In this document: one piece after another, positions 27,971 through 36,515 of the stretch | How the letters are laid out: each line of letters begins with the position of its first letter | How positions within the stretch are numbered: the stretch's first letter is position 1 | Origin: G963664115 sp965216035 | GTDB lineage: Bacteria > Acidobacteriota > Terriglobia > 20CM-2-55-15 | Length of the DNA stretch: 64,000 nt | Assembly (NCBI GenBank): GCA_965216035.1 | Contig: CBDCFM010000019.1 | Coordinates: 682,001-746,000, forward strand | Direction of reading: 5' to 3' | Position numbers and translations under genes: made by a program | The notes under the pieces: generated by a model | What the model saw: the letters and a program-made list of their open reading frames with translations, nothing else | Databases searched by the model: none | What the model was told of the DNA's origin: nothing

Positions 27971-28869
27971 AACAGACCCATCTCCTTCAAGCCCTTCTGC
28001 GGTTCCTCGAAGGAACAGGAACCGCAGGCGACGGCGAAATTGTGCCGCACCTCACGGATGCGTTCAATGGCGATGGGTTGGCCCCGCCAGAGTGTTGCGT
28101 CGTCGCGGAAGGTAAAGGCGCCGGACGAGTCTTCCTCAAGCAGGGCAGTCAGCCCGTCCAAATCCATACCGGTTACGGCGAAGGCCGCTGCCAGAAACAC
28201 GTTCAGGAAGCCGTGCATCAGAGTTTCCCCGCTGTCGGGCGCGTAGGTCAATCTGTGCATCGCGCGCAACGGATGATGCAGGCCCGCGGTCGCCTTGAAC
28301 CCGATTCCCGCCTTGGCCCAGGCCGCAAGAAAGCGCGCCAGGTCCCGGGTCGACGGGAAAAGCGCAACCTGCACTCCACCCGTGCGTACCTTGGCACGGG
28401 CGCCAGATTGGACGATCGCCACAAGAAACGGCGAAGGATCCTCCCGAATCGGGATCTCGAAATAGGTAGTGATGCCCGGAGGTATTTTTCGCATTGCACG
28501 CGGGATGGCCGCTGCAGTGTCCACCTTCATCTCCAGGGTGTCGACGACGGCGATCTTTCCGTGAAGAGGACCCTCCCTGTTGAAATTGATCAACGCACGC
28601 AAACTAGCCTCAAGATCGTTATCGACAAGCGCGGCAAGCGGCCACGGCGCCTCTTTCGATGATCGCCGACCGAGGGCGTCGTCATGGGCCTGGGCGAACT
28701 CCTTCAACCTGGACGCCGGTAGGACGAAGCGTCCCAACCACCGGGCCCGCTCGCTGCTCCGGGCGGTGGCATAGTGCCGCACGGCGGTCCGCATGTCCAG
28801 AGAAGCAGGAGGGAAGAGCCCCGCATAGTCGATCAGTCCATCCATCAAGATGTCGAGCGACGCTTTCAT
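27967..28869 (-). CDS. Conserved protein of unknown function in the tyrosine catabolism operon
   Basis: A 300-residue soluble protein; I do not recognise its family. Notable blocks are DGLIDYAGLFPPASLDMRTA near the N-terminus, FEIPIREDPSPFLVAIVQSG, GFKATAGLHHPLRA and a C-terminal CGSCSFEEPQKGLKEMG. The mix of VQVALFPST, GFKATAGLHHP and alternating beta/alpha segments would suit a TIM-barrel-like enzyme. It sits between hmgA (six-base gap) and fahA (four-base overlap). Maleylacetoacetate isomerase acts exactly between those two enzymes, and no glutathione-S-transferase-type isomerase is present, so a role at that step is possible but unproven. Confidence 0.7.
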   Translation of the reverse strand: MKASLDILMDGLIDYAGLFPPASLDMRTAVRHYATARSSERARWLGRFVLPASRLKEFAQAHDDALGRRSSKEAPWPLAALVDNDLEASLRALINFNREGPLHGKIAVVDTLEMKVDTAAAIPRAMRKIPPGITTYFEIPIREDPSPFLVAIVQSGARAKVRTGGVQVALFPSTRDLARFLAAWAKAGIGFKATAGLHHPLRAMHRLTYAPDSGETLMHGFLNVFLAAAFAVTGMDLDGLTALLEEDSSGAFTFRDDATLWRGQPIAIERIREVRHNFAVACGSCSFEEPQKGLKEMGLL

Positions 28870-28875
28870 GGCTCA

Positions 28876-30162
28876 CTACGACCGAAAACGTTTCGGTAGT
28901 TCCTTCCAGCAATCGGAATAGTCCTTCTGCAGGCCCGAGGATTCCAGGGCGTGCCGAGTCGGGTGAAGTACCCATCGGGTTTCGAACATGAATGCCAGCG
29001 TGTCGCATACGTATTGCGGTTCGAGTGCCTCGCTCGAGGCTCTTTCGAACGCAGCGGCATCGGGGCCGTGGCCGGTCATGCAATTGTGAAGGCTGGCCCC
29101 TCCCGGCAAGAAACCGCGCGCCCTGGCGTCGTAGGCGCCCTGGATCAGACCCATGAATTCGCTCATCACGTTGCGGTGGAACCACGGCGGACGAAACGTG
29201 TGTTCTGCGACCTGCCAGCGCTCCGGAAAGACGACGAAATCCACATTGGCCGTGCCAGGGATTTCTGAAGGCGAGCTAAGCACGGTGAAAATAGAGGGAT
29301 CGGGGTGATCAAAGCTCACCGTGCCAAGGGTGTTGAAGCGCCCTAAATCGTACTTGCACGGTGTGTAATTGCTGCGCCAGGCCACGACGTCGAGAGGCGA
29401 GTGGTCCAGCTCCGCCTCCCACAGATGGCCTTGAAACTTCGCGACCAACTTGAACTGGCCGGTTTTTTCCTCGAATGCGGCCACCGGGGACAGAAAGTCC
29501 TGCGGATTGGCCAAACCGTTAGCGCCGATGGGTCCCAGTTCCGGGAGCCGGAAGGGCATGCCATAGTTCTCGCATACGTATCCACGGGACTCGCCGTCGG
29601 GCAATTCCACCCTCAATTTCAGGCCCCTGGGCACGATACAGATCTCGCCGGGTCCAACCCCCAGGGTACCCAGCTCGGTCCGAACGAGCAGACGTCCGAG
29701 CTGTGGCACCAGCAACAACTCGCCGTCGGCGTTGTAGAAAAATCGGTTCGCCATTGAGGTATTGGCGGCGTAAACGTGGATGCCCGTGCCCACTTGCTTT
29801 CCCGCGTCTCCGTTGCCGGCCAGAGTGAGGAGACCATCCAGAAAATCGGTGGGCGTCACCGGAATCGGGAATGGATCCCAGCGCAGTGGATTCGGGGGTA
29901 CCCGTGGTTCGTCGAACGGGCCGCTTGCAAGCAATTGATCGGGGAGGCTCCGGAATGGTGTCTGGATCGCTGATGGAAGTATGCGATAGAGCCAGGAGCG
30001 TCGGTTTGAATGCCGCGGCGTGGTGAAGGAGGACCCGCTCAATTGTTCCGCATACAGACCGAGCGGTGCCTCCTGGGGGGAGTTCTGTCCTTGTGGCAAG
30101 GCTCCGTCAAGCGCCTCGGTCGAGAACTGGTTCAAGAACCCGCTTTGATAGGAAATCGTCAT
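28876..30162 (-). CDS. hmgA: Homogentisate 1,2-dioxygenase
   Basis: A 428-residue cupin-type iron dioxygenase that opens the homogentisate ring to maleylacetoacetate. Iron ligands fit PPWFHRNVMSEFMGLIQGAY (His and Glu) and the His of CMTGHGPDAAAFE. The substrate loop region ANTSMANRFFYNADGELLLV is intact and the length is normal. The start is ATG 30162 (MTISYQSGFLNQFSTEA), which lies three to eight bases after the original stop codon of hppD at 30165, giving a tight operon. Confidence 0.95.
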   Translation of the reverse strand: MTISYQSGFLNQFSTEALDGALPQGQNSPQEAPLGLYAEQLSGSSFTTPRHSNRRSWLYRILPSAIQTPFRSLPDQLLASGPFDEPRVPPNPLRWDPFPIPVTPTDFLDGLLTLAGNGDAGKQVGTGIHVYAANTSMANRFFYNADGELLLVPQLGRLLVRTELGTLGVGPGEICIVPRGLKLRVELPDGESRGYVCENYGMPFRLPELGPIGANGLANPQDFLSPVAAFEEKTGQFKLVAKFQGHLWEAELDHSPLDVVAWRSNYTPCKYDLGRFNTLGTVSFDHPDPSIFTVLSSPSEIPGTANVDFVVFPERWQVAEHTFRPPWFHRNVMSEFMGLIQGAYDARARGFLPGGASLHNCMTGHGPDAAAFERASSEALEPQYVCDTLAFMFETRWVLHPTRHALESSGLQKDYSDCWKELPKRFRS

Positions 30163-30164
30163 GC

Positions 30165-30239
30165 CTAACCCAGATTTCCTCTTCGGGCTTGCTCCCGCTC
30201 GATGGCTTCGAACAGCGCCTTGAAATTGCCTTTGCCGAA
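30165..30239 (-). pseudogene. hppD: In-frame remainder of hppD after the TGA
   Basis: 25 codons including the TAG stop, in the hppD frame. They encode FGKGNFKALFEAIEREQARR and GNLG, the conserved C-terminal helix of 4-hydroxyphenylpyruvate dioxygenases. This section shows no further damage. Confidence 0.75.
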
Positions 30240-31298
30240 TCACCGGCAGCCTCTGCGTTGGATGATTTCAAAGAAAAGCGTGGGACGGTCTTCCACAGGC
30301 TGCGTGAAAATCTGAAGCAGATAGCCGTCGTCGTCGCGATCGACGAGAATACCCAGAGCTTTGAGAGTGTCAATGGACTCCTTGATCTGGCCGACACGTC
30401 CAGGAAGCACTTCGTAATACGCCTCCGGCACCGAGAGGAATTCGACGCCGTTGGCGCGCAGCGTGGTCACAGTACCGAGGATGTCTGCGGTCGACAGCGC
30501 GATGTGCTGTACGCCCGGACTGCGATAGAAATCGTTGTATTCCTCGACCTGGCTCTTGTGCTTTCCCGGCGCCGGTTCGTTGATGGGGAACTTAAGGCTG
30601 CCGGATTCATTCGCCATCACCACGCTGTTGAGGGCCGTGTAATCCGTGCTGATGTCGGTGTCATCAAAGGTCATGAATCGATGGAGGCCCAGGACGCGTT
30701 CATACCATTGTTCCCATTGCCGCATCTCCCCCAGCGTGACATTGGCCACATAGTGATCGACGCCCAGCAGGCCGGCGTCGCGGCCGGGGGTTTCAGATCG
30801 GATGAAGCCTGGGAGAAACGGTCCGTTGTAATCACCTAAGGACAGGAAGGAATGGATCGTATCCCCATAGACTTTTACCGCAGAGCGCTCGACGGCACCG
30901 TGTGCGTCTTTGAACACATGCGGTTGGGCGGCCGGTGTGGCCCCCCTGGAAACAGCAACGTCGAAAGCGTCACCTGCATCCTCGACCTCAAGGACGATGT
31001 CGCGCACGCCGTCGCCGTGCCACTTGATATGATCAGCGATTTCTTCGGCCCGATCGGGCGTGTCGCTCAAGCTGTAATAGGGAGAGGTCACAACAAGGGT
31101 GGCCTTCCCTTGCGTGAGCACATAGGAGGCTCGATCCCGACTTCCGGTAGCCAGTCCGGCGTACGCAATCCGGGTAAAACCAAAGGCCTGGCGGTAATAG
31201 TAGTCCGCCTGTTTGGCGTTTCCCACGAAGAACTCGACGTGATGGACACGCCTGACTTTCAAAGCGTCGTCGGATTCGGACATCAATGGTTCACCCAT
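30240..31298 (-). CDS. hppD: 4-hydroxyphenylpyruvate dioxygenase with a premature TGA near its end
   Basis: This enzyme converts 4-hydroxyphenylpyruvate to homogentisate. It has two VOC domains, with iron ligands in GVDHYVANVT, SPGVQHIALST and TLFFEIIQRRG. The frame stops at TGA (30240-30242) after RRGCR. In the same frame the codons FGKGNFKALFEAIEREQARR continue to GNLG and a TAG at 30165. That is the normal C-terminus of the family, in which the TGA position is Gly. The missing 25 residues form the C-terminal helix that closes the active site. The start may be ATG 31298 or ATG 31283. First gene of the operon. Confidence 0.9.
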   Translation of the reverse strand: MGEPLMSESDDALKVRRVHHVEFFVGNAKQADYYYRQAFGFTRIAYAGLATGSRDRASYVLTQGKATLVVTSPYYSLSDTPDRAEEIADHIKWHGDGVRDIVLEVEDAGDAFDVAVSRGATPAAQPHVFKDAHGAVERSAVKVYGDTIHSFLSLGDYNGPFLPGFIRSETPGRDAGLLGVDHYVANVTLGEMRQWEQWYERVLGLHRFMTFDDTDISTDYTALNSVVMANESGSLKFPINEPAPGKHKSQVEEYNDFYRSPGVQHIALSTADILGTVTTLRANGVEFLSVPEAYYEVLPGRVGQIKESIDTLKALGILVDRDDDGYLLQIFTQPVEDRPTLFFEIIQRRGCR

Positions 31299-31702
31299 AG
31301 GTCCACCCGAACGGAGCGTTGGGCGCGATCATTGATTTCGGTGACGGAAAGGTCACAGTGCCACCCCTCTCCGGTATATCGAAAAGGAACAGGCCCAACG
31401 AACAGGCGTCATCACTATTCAAGGTTAACACCGATATGAAACCCCAGGGTTGCTTCACCCGCAGAGCCAACCGGATCAGCTGTCTCCAAAATGTCTGGAC
31501 AACGTCGAAGAAGTGCACGACTGAGGTTGGACACACGCCTTGCATCAAACCCCATCGGTTTCTCCGACTCAAAGGGCTGTCTCAACTGAAACGACGCCGA
31601 ATGCAGGAGTACCGACGTGTTTTCATCCCGGCAGTGTGCCTCACGGAGAGTTGAGCAGACAACGCCAGTGGGGGACTGGACTTTGGAGTGATCGATTCTA
31701 AG
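31299..31702. other. Region upstream of the aromatic operon
   Basis: Should contain the operon promoter. The open frames here are short and of no recognisable family. No repeat or RNA is seen. Confidence 0.35.
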
Positions 31703-31776
<74 letters not shown>

Positions 31777-31835
31777 GAAATATGCTGTTGACGACGTCTG
31801 GTCTGTCTGCTCAATCGGCGGGTTTCGGTCACAGG

Positions 31836-32414
31836 TCACAGAATTCGCAATAGGCGCTTCGACTCCTCCAACAAGCGATCCAGATCAAGGGGTTTGGGCA
31901 AGAAAGAGTCCGCTCCCGCCTGCAGAATCTTTGATTCGATTTCGGGTCGTCCGCTCATCGCGATGATTGCCGTCCGGTTTCTAGGGTCCTCCTTGATTCG
32001 ACGGCATACCTCGAGGCCGTCAACCCCTGGGATAAGTATATCCAGAACTATGAGGTCCGGATGTGAGCGTCCGATATCGATCAGGGCTGTGATGCCGTCG
32101 GAAGCCGAGTTAATCTGGTATGAATTCTGGCGCTCAAAAAACGTCGTCAGTATCTTAACGATACTATCTTCGTCTTCAACGATCAGCACCTTGAGCTTTT
32201 CTTCGGTGAGTGCCGGTGGTTCGGGTATCTCGTGATTTCGAAGGAAAGCCAGCAAGTGATCTCGGCTGATGCGTCGATGTCCTCCGGGCGTCCGATAGGA
32301 TTTGAGTAAATCCTGCTCAATCCAGTTGATAACGGACCGGGGATTAACCTGAAGTAACTTGCTTACGTCATGGGTCGTAAAGATATTTTTCTTAGGATTA
32401 TTTTTTGCAGCCAT
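31836..32414 (-). CDS. Response regulator with N-terminal excisionase/MerR-like HTH and C-terminal receiver
   Basis: A 192-residue protein. Residues 12-58 (FTTHDVSKLLQVNPRSVINW, then RTPGGHRRISRDHLLAFLRN) form a winged helix of the excisionase/MerR class; GGHRRI is its hallmark. Residues 74-190 are a CheY-like receiver with the acidic pair Glu80/Asp81, the phospho-acceptor Asp125 (LIVLDILIPG) and Lys174 (LPKPLD). The order, DNA-binding domain first, is the reverse of most response regulators. No histidine kinase is adjacent. Probably a transcription regulator activated by a distant kinase. Confidence 0.85.
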   Translation of the reverse strand: MAAKNNPKKNIFTTHDVSKLLQVNPRSVINWIEQDLLKSYRTPGGHRRISRDHLLAFLRNHEIPEPPALTEEKLKVLIVEDEDSIVKILTTFFERQNSYQINSASDGITALIDIGRSHPDLIVLDILIPGVDGLEVCRRIKEDPRNRTAIIAMSGRPEIESKILQAGADSFLPKPLDLDRLLEESKRLLRIL

Positions 32415-32668
32415 CGAGCGTTCCTCAGGCGTCGGGTGGGGCCGGGGACGCGTTGCCTTCTTCGATACGGGCTTCGGTTCGAGGCGCCGGTGCCGAAAAT
32501 TAGAGACGGGAAGAGGCCGTGGTTCTAGACTTCACGATCACAGTGGAACATCAACCGTGACGCCGGTTCAAAACTCGAATCTCCTACCATGTGGTCCCTG
32601 TCACCTCACAACTCGACTCTCGAGGACGCTACGCGAGCGCGTATAAAATACCATGGAGGGCCCAGGAT

Positions 32669-33163
32669 ATGGAAATCGCTGTTCGGGATTGGCAGGCCTC
32701 GGATTTCGAGCGGATTACTTCGCTTTGGCTCGCCGCCTACGGGCGTATCGCCCTACCCGACGCGCCTTTGCGAAATGACGCTGACCGGGTGCTCGGCGAG
32801 TGGCTGTCCGATCGATTTCGGGACAGGAAGTCCCTGGGCTATGTGGCGGAGCGGGACGGCGATTTTGCTGGATTCGTTCTGGGACGCATGGGTGAGTGGG
32901 AGTCGGACCCCCCTATTCTCAAGAGGCGCCGGGTCGGTCTGATCGACGTGGTGTACGTCGTGGAGGGGCACCGGAGGTTTGGGGTAGCGACTCGTTTGGT
33001 ACAGTATGTCATCGAACGTGCTGAGGTCCGCGGCGCAACGGCACTCGAGACAAGCTTCGAAATTAATAGCGAGCCTGCCACCGGCTTCTGGTGGAGTTTG
33101 GGTTTCCAGCCCTGGATCGGGCGGGCCTACCGGCCGACCCAACGCTCCGCGTCTATTGGGTGA
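32669..33163 (+). CDS. GNAT-family N-acetyltransferase
   Basis: A 164-residue protein. The N-terminal IAVRDWQASDFERITSLWLA and the acetyl-CoA-binding segment VVYVVEGHRRFGVATRLVQY (the R/Q-x-x-G-x-G/A motif, here RRFGVA) are typical. The C-terminal GFWWSLGFQPW is the usual beta-bulge region. The start is ATG 32669, with GGAGGG eight bases upstream. The substrate is unknown. The second IS481 copy starts 80 bases after its stop. Confidence 0.85.
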   Translation: MEIAVRDWQASDFERITSLWLAAYGRIALPDAPLRNDADRVLGEWLSDRFRDRKSLGYVAERDGDFAGFVLGRMGEWESDPPILKRRRVGLIDVVYVVEGHRRFGVATRLVQYVIERAEVRGATALETSFEINSEPATGFWWSLGFQPWIGRAYRPTQRSASIG

Positions 33164-33282
33164 TATACAGGGGTTGATATCTAATTGCATCGAATCATGC
33201 CCAGCGGGTCCAGCCCTGTCGCACCACGTTGTTAGACTGCTTTGGGGTACGGTCCGGGTACATGGTTTACAGATCGATCACG

Positions 33283-33308
33283 ATGAAGTCCTCCGTGGAG
33301 GACTTCAT
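33283..33308 (+). promoter_or_regulatory. Palindrome over the IS481 transposase ribosome-binding site (copy 2)
   Basis: The same 26-base perfect palindrome as in copy 1, ending at base 33308 directly before the ATG at 33309. GGAGG (33297-33301) lies within its 3' arm. Confidence 0.6.
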
Positions 33309-34493
33309 ATGCCCTGGGATCAATCAACGACCATGGATCAAAAACGATTATTTATTGCCGATTATCTTACTCGATCTTTCTCGATCGTCGAACTGTGTGC
33401 GCGCTACGGGGTGAGCCGGCCCACCGGATATAAGTGGATTGACAGATTCTTGGAGAATGGCCAATCCGGATTGGAGGAGCGTTCCCGTCGTCCTGTCGGC
33501 TGCCCGCATCGGACGTCAGACGATGTGGTGCGGCGGGTGATCGATCTGCGCCGCAAACATCCTCACTGGGGGGCCAAGAAGCTTCTTAAGATCTTGAATA
33601 CCCGGCATCCCGAGGTCGACTGGCCCGCCCGATCGACGATCTCGGAACTGCTGAAACGTCATGGGCTTGTGGAGAAGAAGCGGAGACGCACCTATCCGGG
33701 TCATCCGGGCAAGCCCGTGACTTCAATGGATCGGTCCAATGATGTCTGGTGTGCGGACTATAAAGGCGAGTTTAAAACTGGGGATGGCATCTATTGCTAT
33801 CCGTTGACGATCACCGACGGTTGCACCCGGTATCTGCTCGCATGTAAGGGCCTCTACTCGACTAATCATGTTCGCGCGAAGTCCGTATTCAAGAGTGTCT
33901 TCCGGAACTTCGGTCTCCCTGCAATCATCCGGACCGATAACGGGCCGCCGTTCGCCACCACGGCCATCGGGCGACTGAGCCGGCTATCGGTCTGGTGGAT
34001 CCGCCTCGGAATCTTCCCCGAATTGATTCAGCCCGGCCGGCCAGATCAAAACGGCCGACACGAACGCATGCACAAAACCTTGAAACAAGAGACCACTCGG
34101 CCGCCAGCGGCCACGATGCGGGCTCAGCAATTCCGGTTCAATCGTTTTGTTGAGGAATTCAACACTGTGCGTCCCCATGAGGCGCTGGACCAGGAAACGC
34201 CCGACTCCCGCTATCAAACCTCTTCACGGGAGTTTCCGTTGGGCCTGCCTCCCATCGAGTATCCGTCTCATTTCGAAACGCGGCTGGTCAGTCGGAACGG
34301 GGGATTCCGGTGGTCGGCCCATCGTGTTCCAATCACCCACACCCTTGAAGGTGAGTACGTCGGACTCGAGGAAGTCGACGACGGCGTCTGGGATGTCTAC
34401 TTCGGCACCGTTCGTCTCGGACAAATGGACGAACGGACCTTTACCATTCAAGATGCTTTGGGGAATAGAATGAGAAAGAGGTACAAACTGTAA
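33309..34493 (+). CDS. IS481-family transposase (copy 2)
   Basis: A 394-residue DDE transposase identical to copy 1 except for one residue that I can find (ERTFTIQ instead of ERTFIIQ). HTH IVELCARYGVSRPTGYKW; catalytic residues in CADYKGEF, RTDNGPPF and GRHERMHKTLKQE. The open frame extends upstream to 33006 through the GNAT gene in another phase; that part is not transposase. Confidence 0.93.
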   Translation: MPWDQSTTMDQKRLFIADYLTRSFSIVELCARYGVSRPTGYKWIDRFLENGQSGLEERSRRPVGCPHRTSDDVVRRVIDLRRKHPHWGAKKLLKILNTRHPEVDWPARSTISELLKRHGLVEKKRRRTYPGHPGKPVTSMDRSNDVWCADYKGEFKTGDGIYCYPLTITDGCTRYLLACKGLYSTNHVRAKSVFKSVFRNFGLPAIIRTDNGPPFATTAIGRLSRLSVWWIRLGIFPELIQPGRPDQNGRHERMHKTLKQETTRPPAATMRAQQFRFNRFVEEFNTVRPHEALDQETPDSRYQTSSREFPLGLPPIEYPSHFETRLVSRNGGFRWSAHRVPITHTLEGEYVGLEEVDDGVWDVYFGTVRLGQMDERTFTIQDALGNRMRKRYKL

Positions 34494-34591
34494 AGGATGT
34501 GCCTGGACTATTCTGTCAATGATGTTCCCGGCCGTTCATGGCGTTCGCCAGAGTGCACCCTAGCCGAGGGCATGAATGCTGGAGTAGGAGA

Positions 34592-35389
34592 GTGAAAATA
34601 ATTGCCTGCATGAAACCGGTTCCAGATCCCGCCTCGCGCCTCGTTATCAACGAAAGCAAGAGCTGGGTCAAAGAGTCGGATCTGACCTTCGTGGTTAACG
34701 AAGCCGATAGCTACGCCCTCGAAGAAGCCCTCGTACTCAAAGAAAAACATGGTGGCGAAGTGGTTGCCCTGTCCCTCGGACAGGAGTCGACCTTGCGGAT
34801 AATCCGCTCTGGGCTGGCCACTGGTGCGGATCGGGCTGTTTTTCTTTCTGATGAACGGTTTGCGGGCTCCGACGAGTTTGCGACGGCACAGATCATCGCT
34901 AGGGCTGTTGAGAAAGATGGTGGAGCCGACATGGTGCTGACGGGTGTGCAATCGGACGATTTGGGAACGGGTACGACGGGTATCATGGTGGCTGAGCTAC
35001 TCGGATGGCCACATGCCAGCGTCGTTATCGCCGTAGATGCTGTGCCAGAAGACGGGCGGGTTCGGGTCAAGCGGGAGCTCGAAGGTGGCGTGAACGAAAA
35101 CGTTGATGTGGAAACGCCCTGTGTTTTGACGCTGCAATACGGGATTAACCAGCCGCGGTATCCATCGCTCAAGGGAATCATGGCTGCCAAAAAAAAGGAA
35201 ATCCAGAGATGGGGGTTGGAAGCTCTTGGACTGGAAGATGGGGCTGTGGGGCCGGCCGGGAGCATGTATGAGGTGAGGGGCGTCTTTGTCCCTGAACGAA
35301 AGGGCAATGTGGAGATCATATCCGGAAGCCCTGCGGAAGCCGCGCTCACGCTGGTTGAAAAGTTGAGGAAGGACGCAAAAGCTTTGTAG
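34592..35389 (+). CDS. etfB: Electron transfer flavoprotein, beta subunit
   Basis: A 265-residue protein. The start is GTG 34592 with AGGAG just upstream, giving the normal N-terminus VKIIACMKPVPDPASRLVIN. The AMP-binding and recognition segments VVALSLGQESTLRIIRSGLA and VLTGVQSDDLGTGTTGIMVA are intact, as is the family signature VKRELEGGVNENVDVETPCV. It pairs with EtfA, 10 bases downstream. ETF accepts electrons from acyl-CoA and other flavin dehydrogenases. IS481 copy 2 lies directly upstream and may have changed the promoter. Confidence 0.95.
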   Translation: MKIIACMKPVPDPASRLVINESKSWVKESDLTFVVNEADSYALEEALVLKEKHGGEVVALSLGQESTLRIIRSGLATGADRAVFLSDERFAGSDEFATAQIIARAVEKDGGADMVLTGVQSDDLGTGTTGIMVAELLGWPHASVVIAVDAVPEDGRVRVKRELEGGVNENVDVETPCVLTLQYGINQPRYPSLKGIMAAKKKEIQRWGLEALGLEDGAVGPAGSMYEVRGVFVPERKGNVEIISGSPAEAALTLVEKLRKDAKAL

Positions 35390-35399
35390 GTGTGCTGTT

Positions 35400-36425
35400 G
35401 TGCTATTGGCTCTCACTGAACACGAAGACAAAACCTTTAAACCCCTGACGAGAGAATTGCTGGGCCTGGCCCTGCGCCTCGGGCAGGAACTTGATGAACC
35501 GGTGGCGGCTGTGGTCCTCGGGTCAGGACTCGGGTCGGGAATGGATGGCCTGGTTCCGGAACTTGGAGCTCTTGGAATAGGGCGCGTGTTCATCGTGGAT
35601 GACCCGGCGCTCTCCGCCTATACCCCTGATACGTACCTCGCAGCGCTACGGGCCGTGACGGATGCCCTGAAGGATAACCCGACGGACGACGGAGGGGAAA
35701 ACGGCACTCCCCATCTCGTCATGGCGGGGCATGCCGGTATCGGGTCGGATTTGCTTCCGCGGATGGCTGCACACTTGAGGCGGCCACTGGTGGCGGCATG
35801 TGTTGATTTCGAAAAGCAGGGCGAACGGCTTGTGATCACACGCCAGATATTCAATGCCAAGATGAACATGCGCGTGTCGCTGCGTGGAAAGGCGCCTTAT
35901 TTTGCAACGATTGCGCCGGGTGCATTTCCAGCCAGCGAAATTACCGGAGTAGACAGGGTCAAGCCGCAGACGGTTCAAGTCGCGCTGGGGCACGTGCGTA
36001 GCCGCCAGACGGTGCTCGGCAGGGAAGATGCCCCGACCGGTGACATCGACTTTGGGTCGGCCACGACCATCGTATCCGGAGGCAGGGGACTCAAGGCTCC
36101 CGAAAGTGTGGCGCTTATCGTCGACTTAGCTCGGGCATTGGGGGGGGCAGTCGGGGCGTCTCGGCCCGTGGTTGATGCGGGGTGGTTGCCACGCGAACAC
36201 CAGATCGGAAGCTCCGGGCAGACGGTTTCTCCAAAACTGTATTTCGCTATCGGCATTTCCGGAGCGATTCAGCATCTGGTGGGTATGCAGACGTCGCAGT
36301 GCATCGTTGCCATTAACAAAGACGCTGATGCTCCGATCTTCAAGGTAGCTCAATACGGCATCGTCGGTGACCTTTTCGAGATCGTTCCGGAAATCACTAG
36401 AATAGTTAACGATCTGAATGCCTAA
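35400..36425 (+). CDS. etfA: Electron transfer flavoprotein, alpha subunit
   Basis: A 341-residue protein. The C-terminal FAD-binding domain is complete: VVSGGRGLKAPESVALIVDL, VGASRPVVDAGWLP, QIGSSGQTVSPKLYFAIGIS, GAIQHLVGMQTSQCIVAINK and DADAPIFKVAQYGIVGDLFE. The start is GTG 35400, ten bases after etfB; TTG nearby is possible. It forms the heterodimeric ETF that passes electrons to the quinone pool through ETF-quinone oxidoreductase (not in this window). Confidence 0.95.
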   Translation: MLLALTEHEDKTFKPLTRELLGLALRLGQELDEPVAAVVLGSGLGSGMDGLVPELGALGIGRVFIVDDPALSAYTPDTYLAALRAVTDALKDNPTDDGGENGTPHLVMAGHAGIGSDLLPRMAAHLRRPLVAACVDFEKQGERLVITRQIFNAKMNMRVSLRGKAPYFATIAPGAFPASEITGVDRVKPQTVQVALGHVRSRQTVLGREDAPTGDIDFGSATTIVSGGRGLKAPESVALIVDLARALGGAVGASRPVVDAGWLPREHQIGSSGQTVSPKLYFAIGISGAIQHLVGMQTSQCIVAINKDADAPIFKVAQYGIVGDLFEIVPEITRIVNDLNA

Positions 36426-36515
36426 TGAATTCTCCTTCATTACTCTTTAGTAAAATCCCGTAGATTCAACGGTGTTGGGGCATTAGTATAGAGTAGTCCT
36501 CAGGGGGGAAGTAAT

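Larger units (their letters stand above)
33244..34538 (+). mobile_element. IS481-family insertion sequence, copy 2
   Basis: Nearly identical to the element at 2924-4244 but in the opposite orientation, and 25 bp shorter because it has one rather than two copies of GTAAACNATGTACCCGGAC at the start end. The same imperfect terminal inverted repeats are present. It has landed between the GNAT gene and etfB, about 50 bases from the etfB start. Confidence 0.88.

Noticed and set aside
27967..28869. Direct call of the unknown operon protein as maleylacetoacetate isomerase
   Set aside because: It is too long for, and has no motif of, the glutathione-S-transferase zeta family; only its position suggests the role.
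33006..33308. N-terminal extension of the second IS481 transposase back to 33006
   Set aside because: The extension runs through the GNAT gene in another phase and across the IS end; copy 1 has a different extension, so it is not part of the protein.
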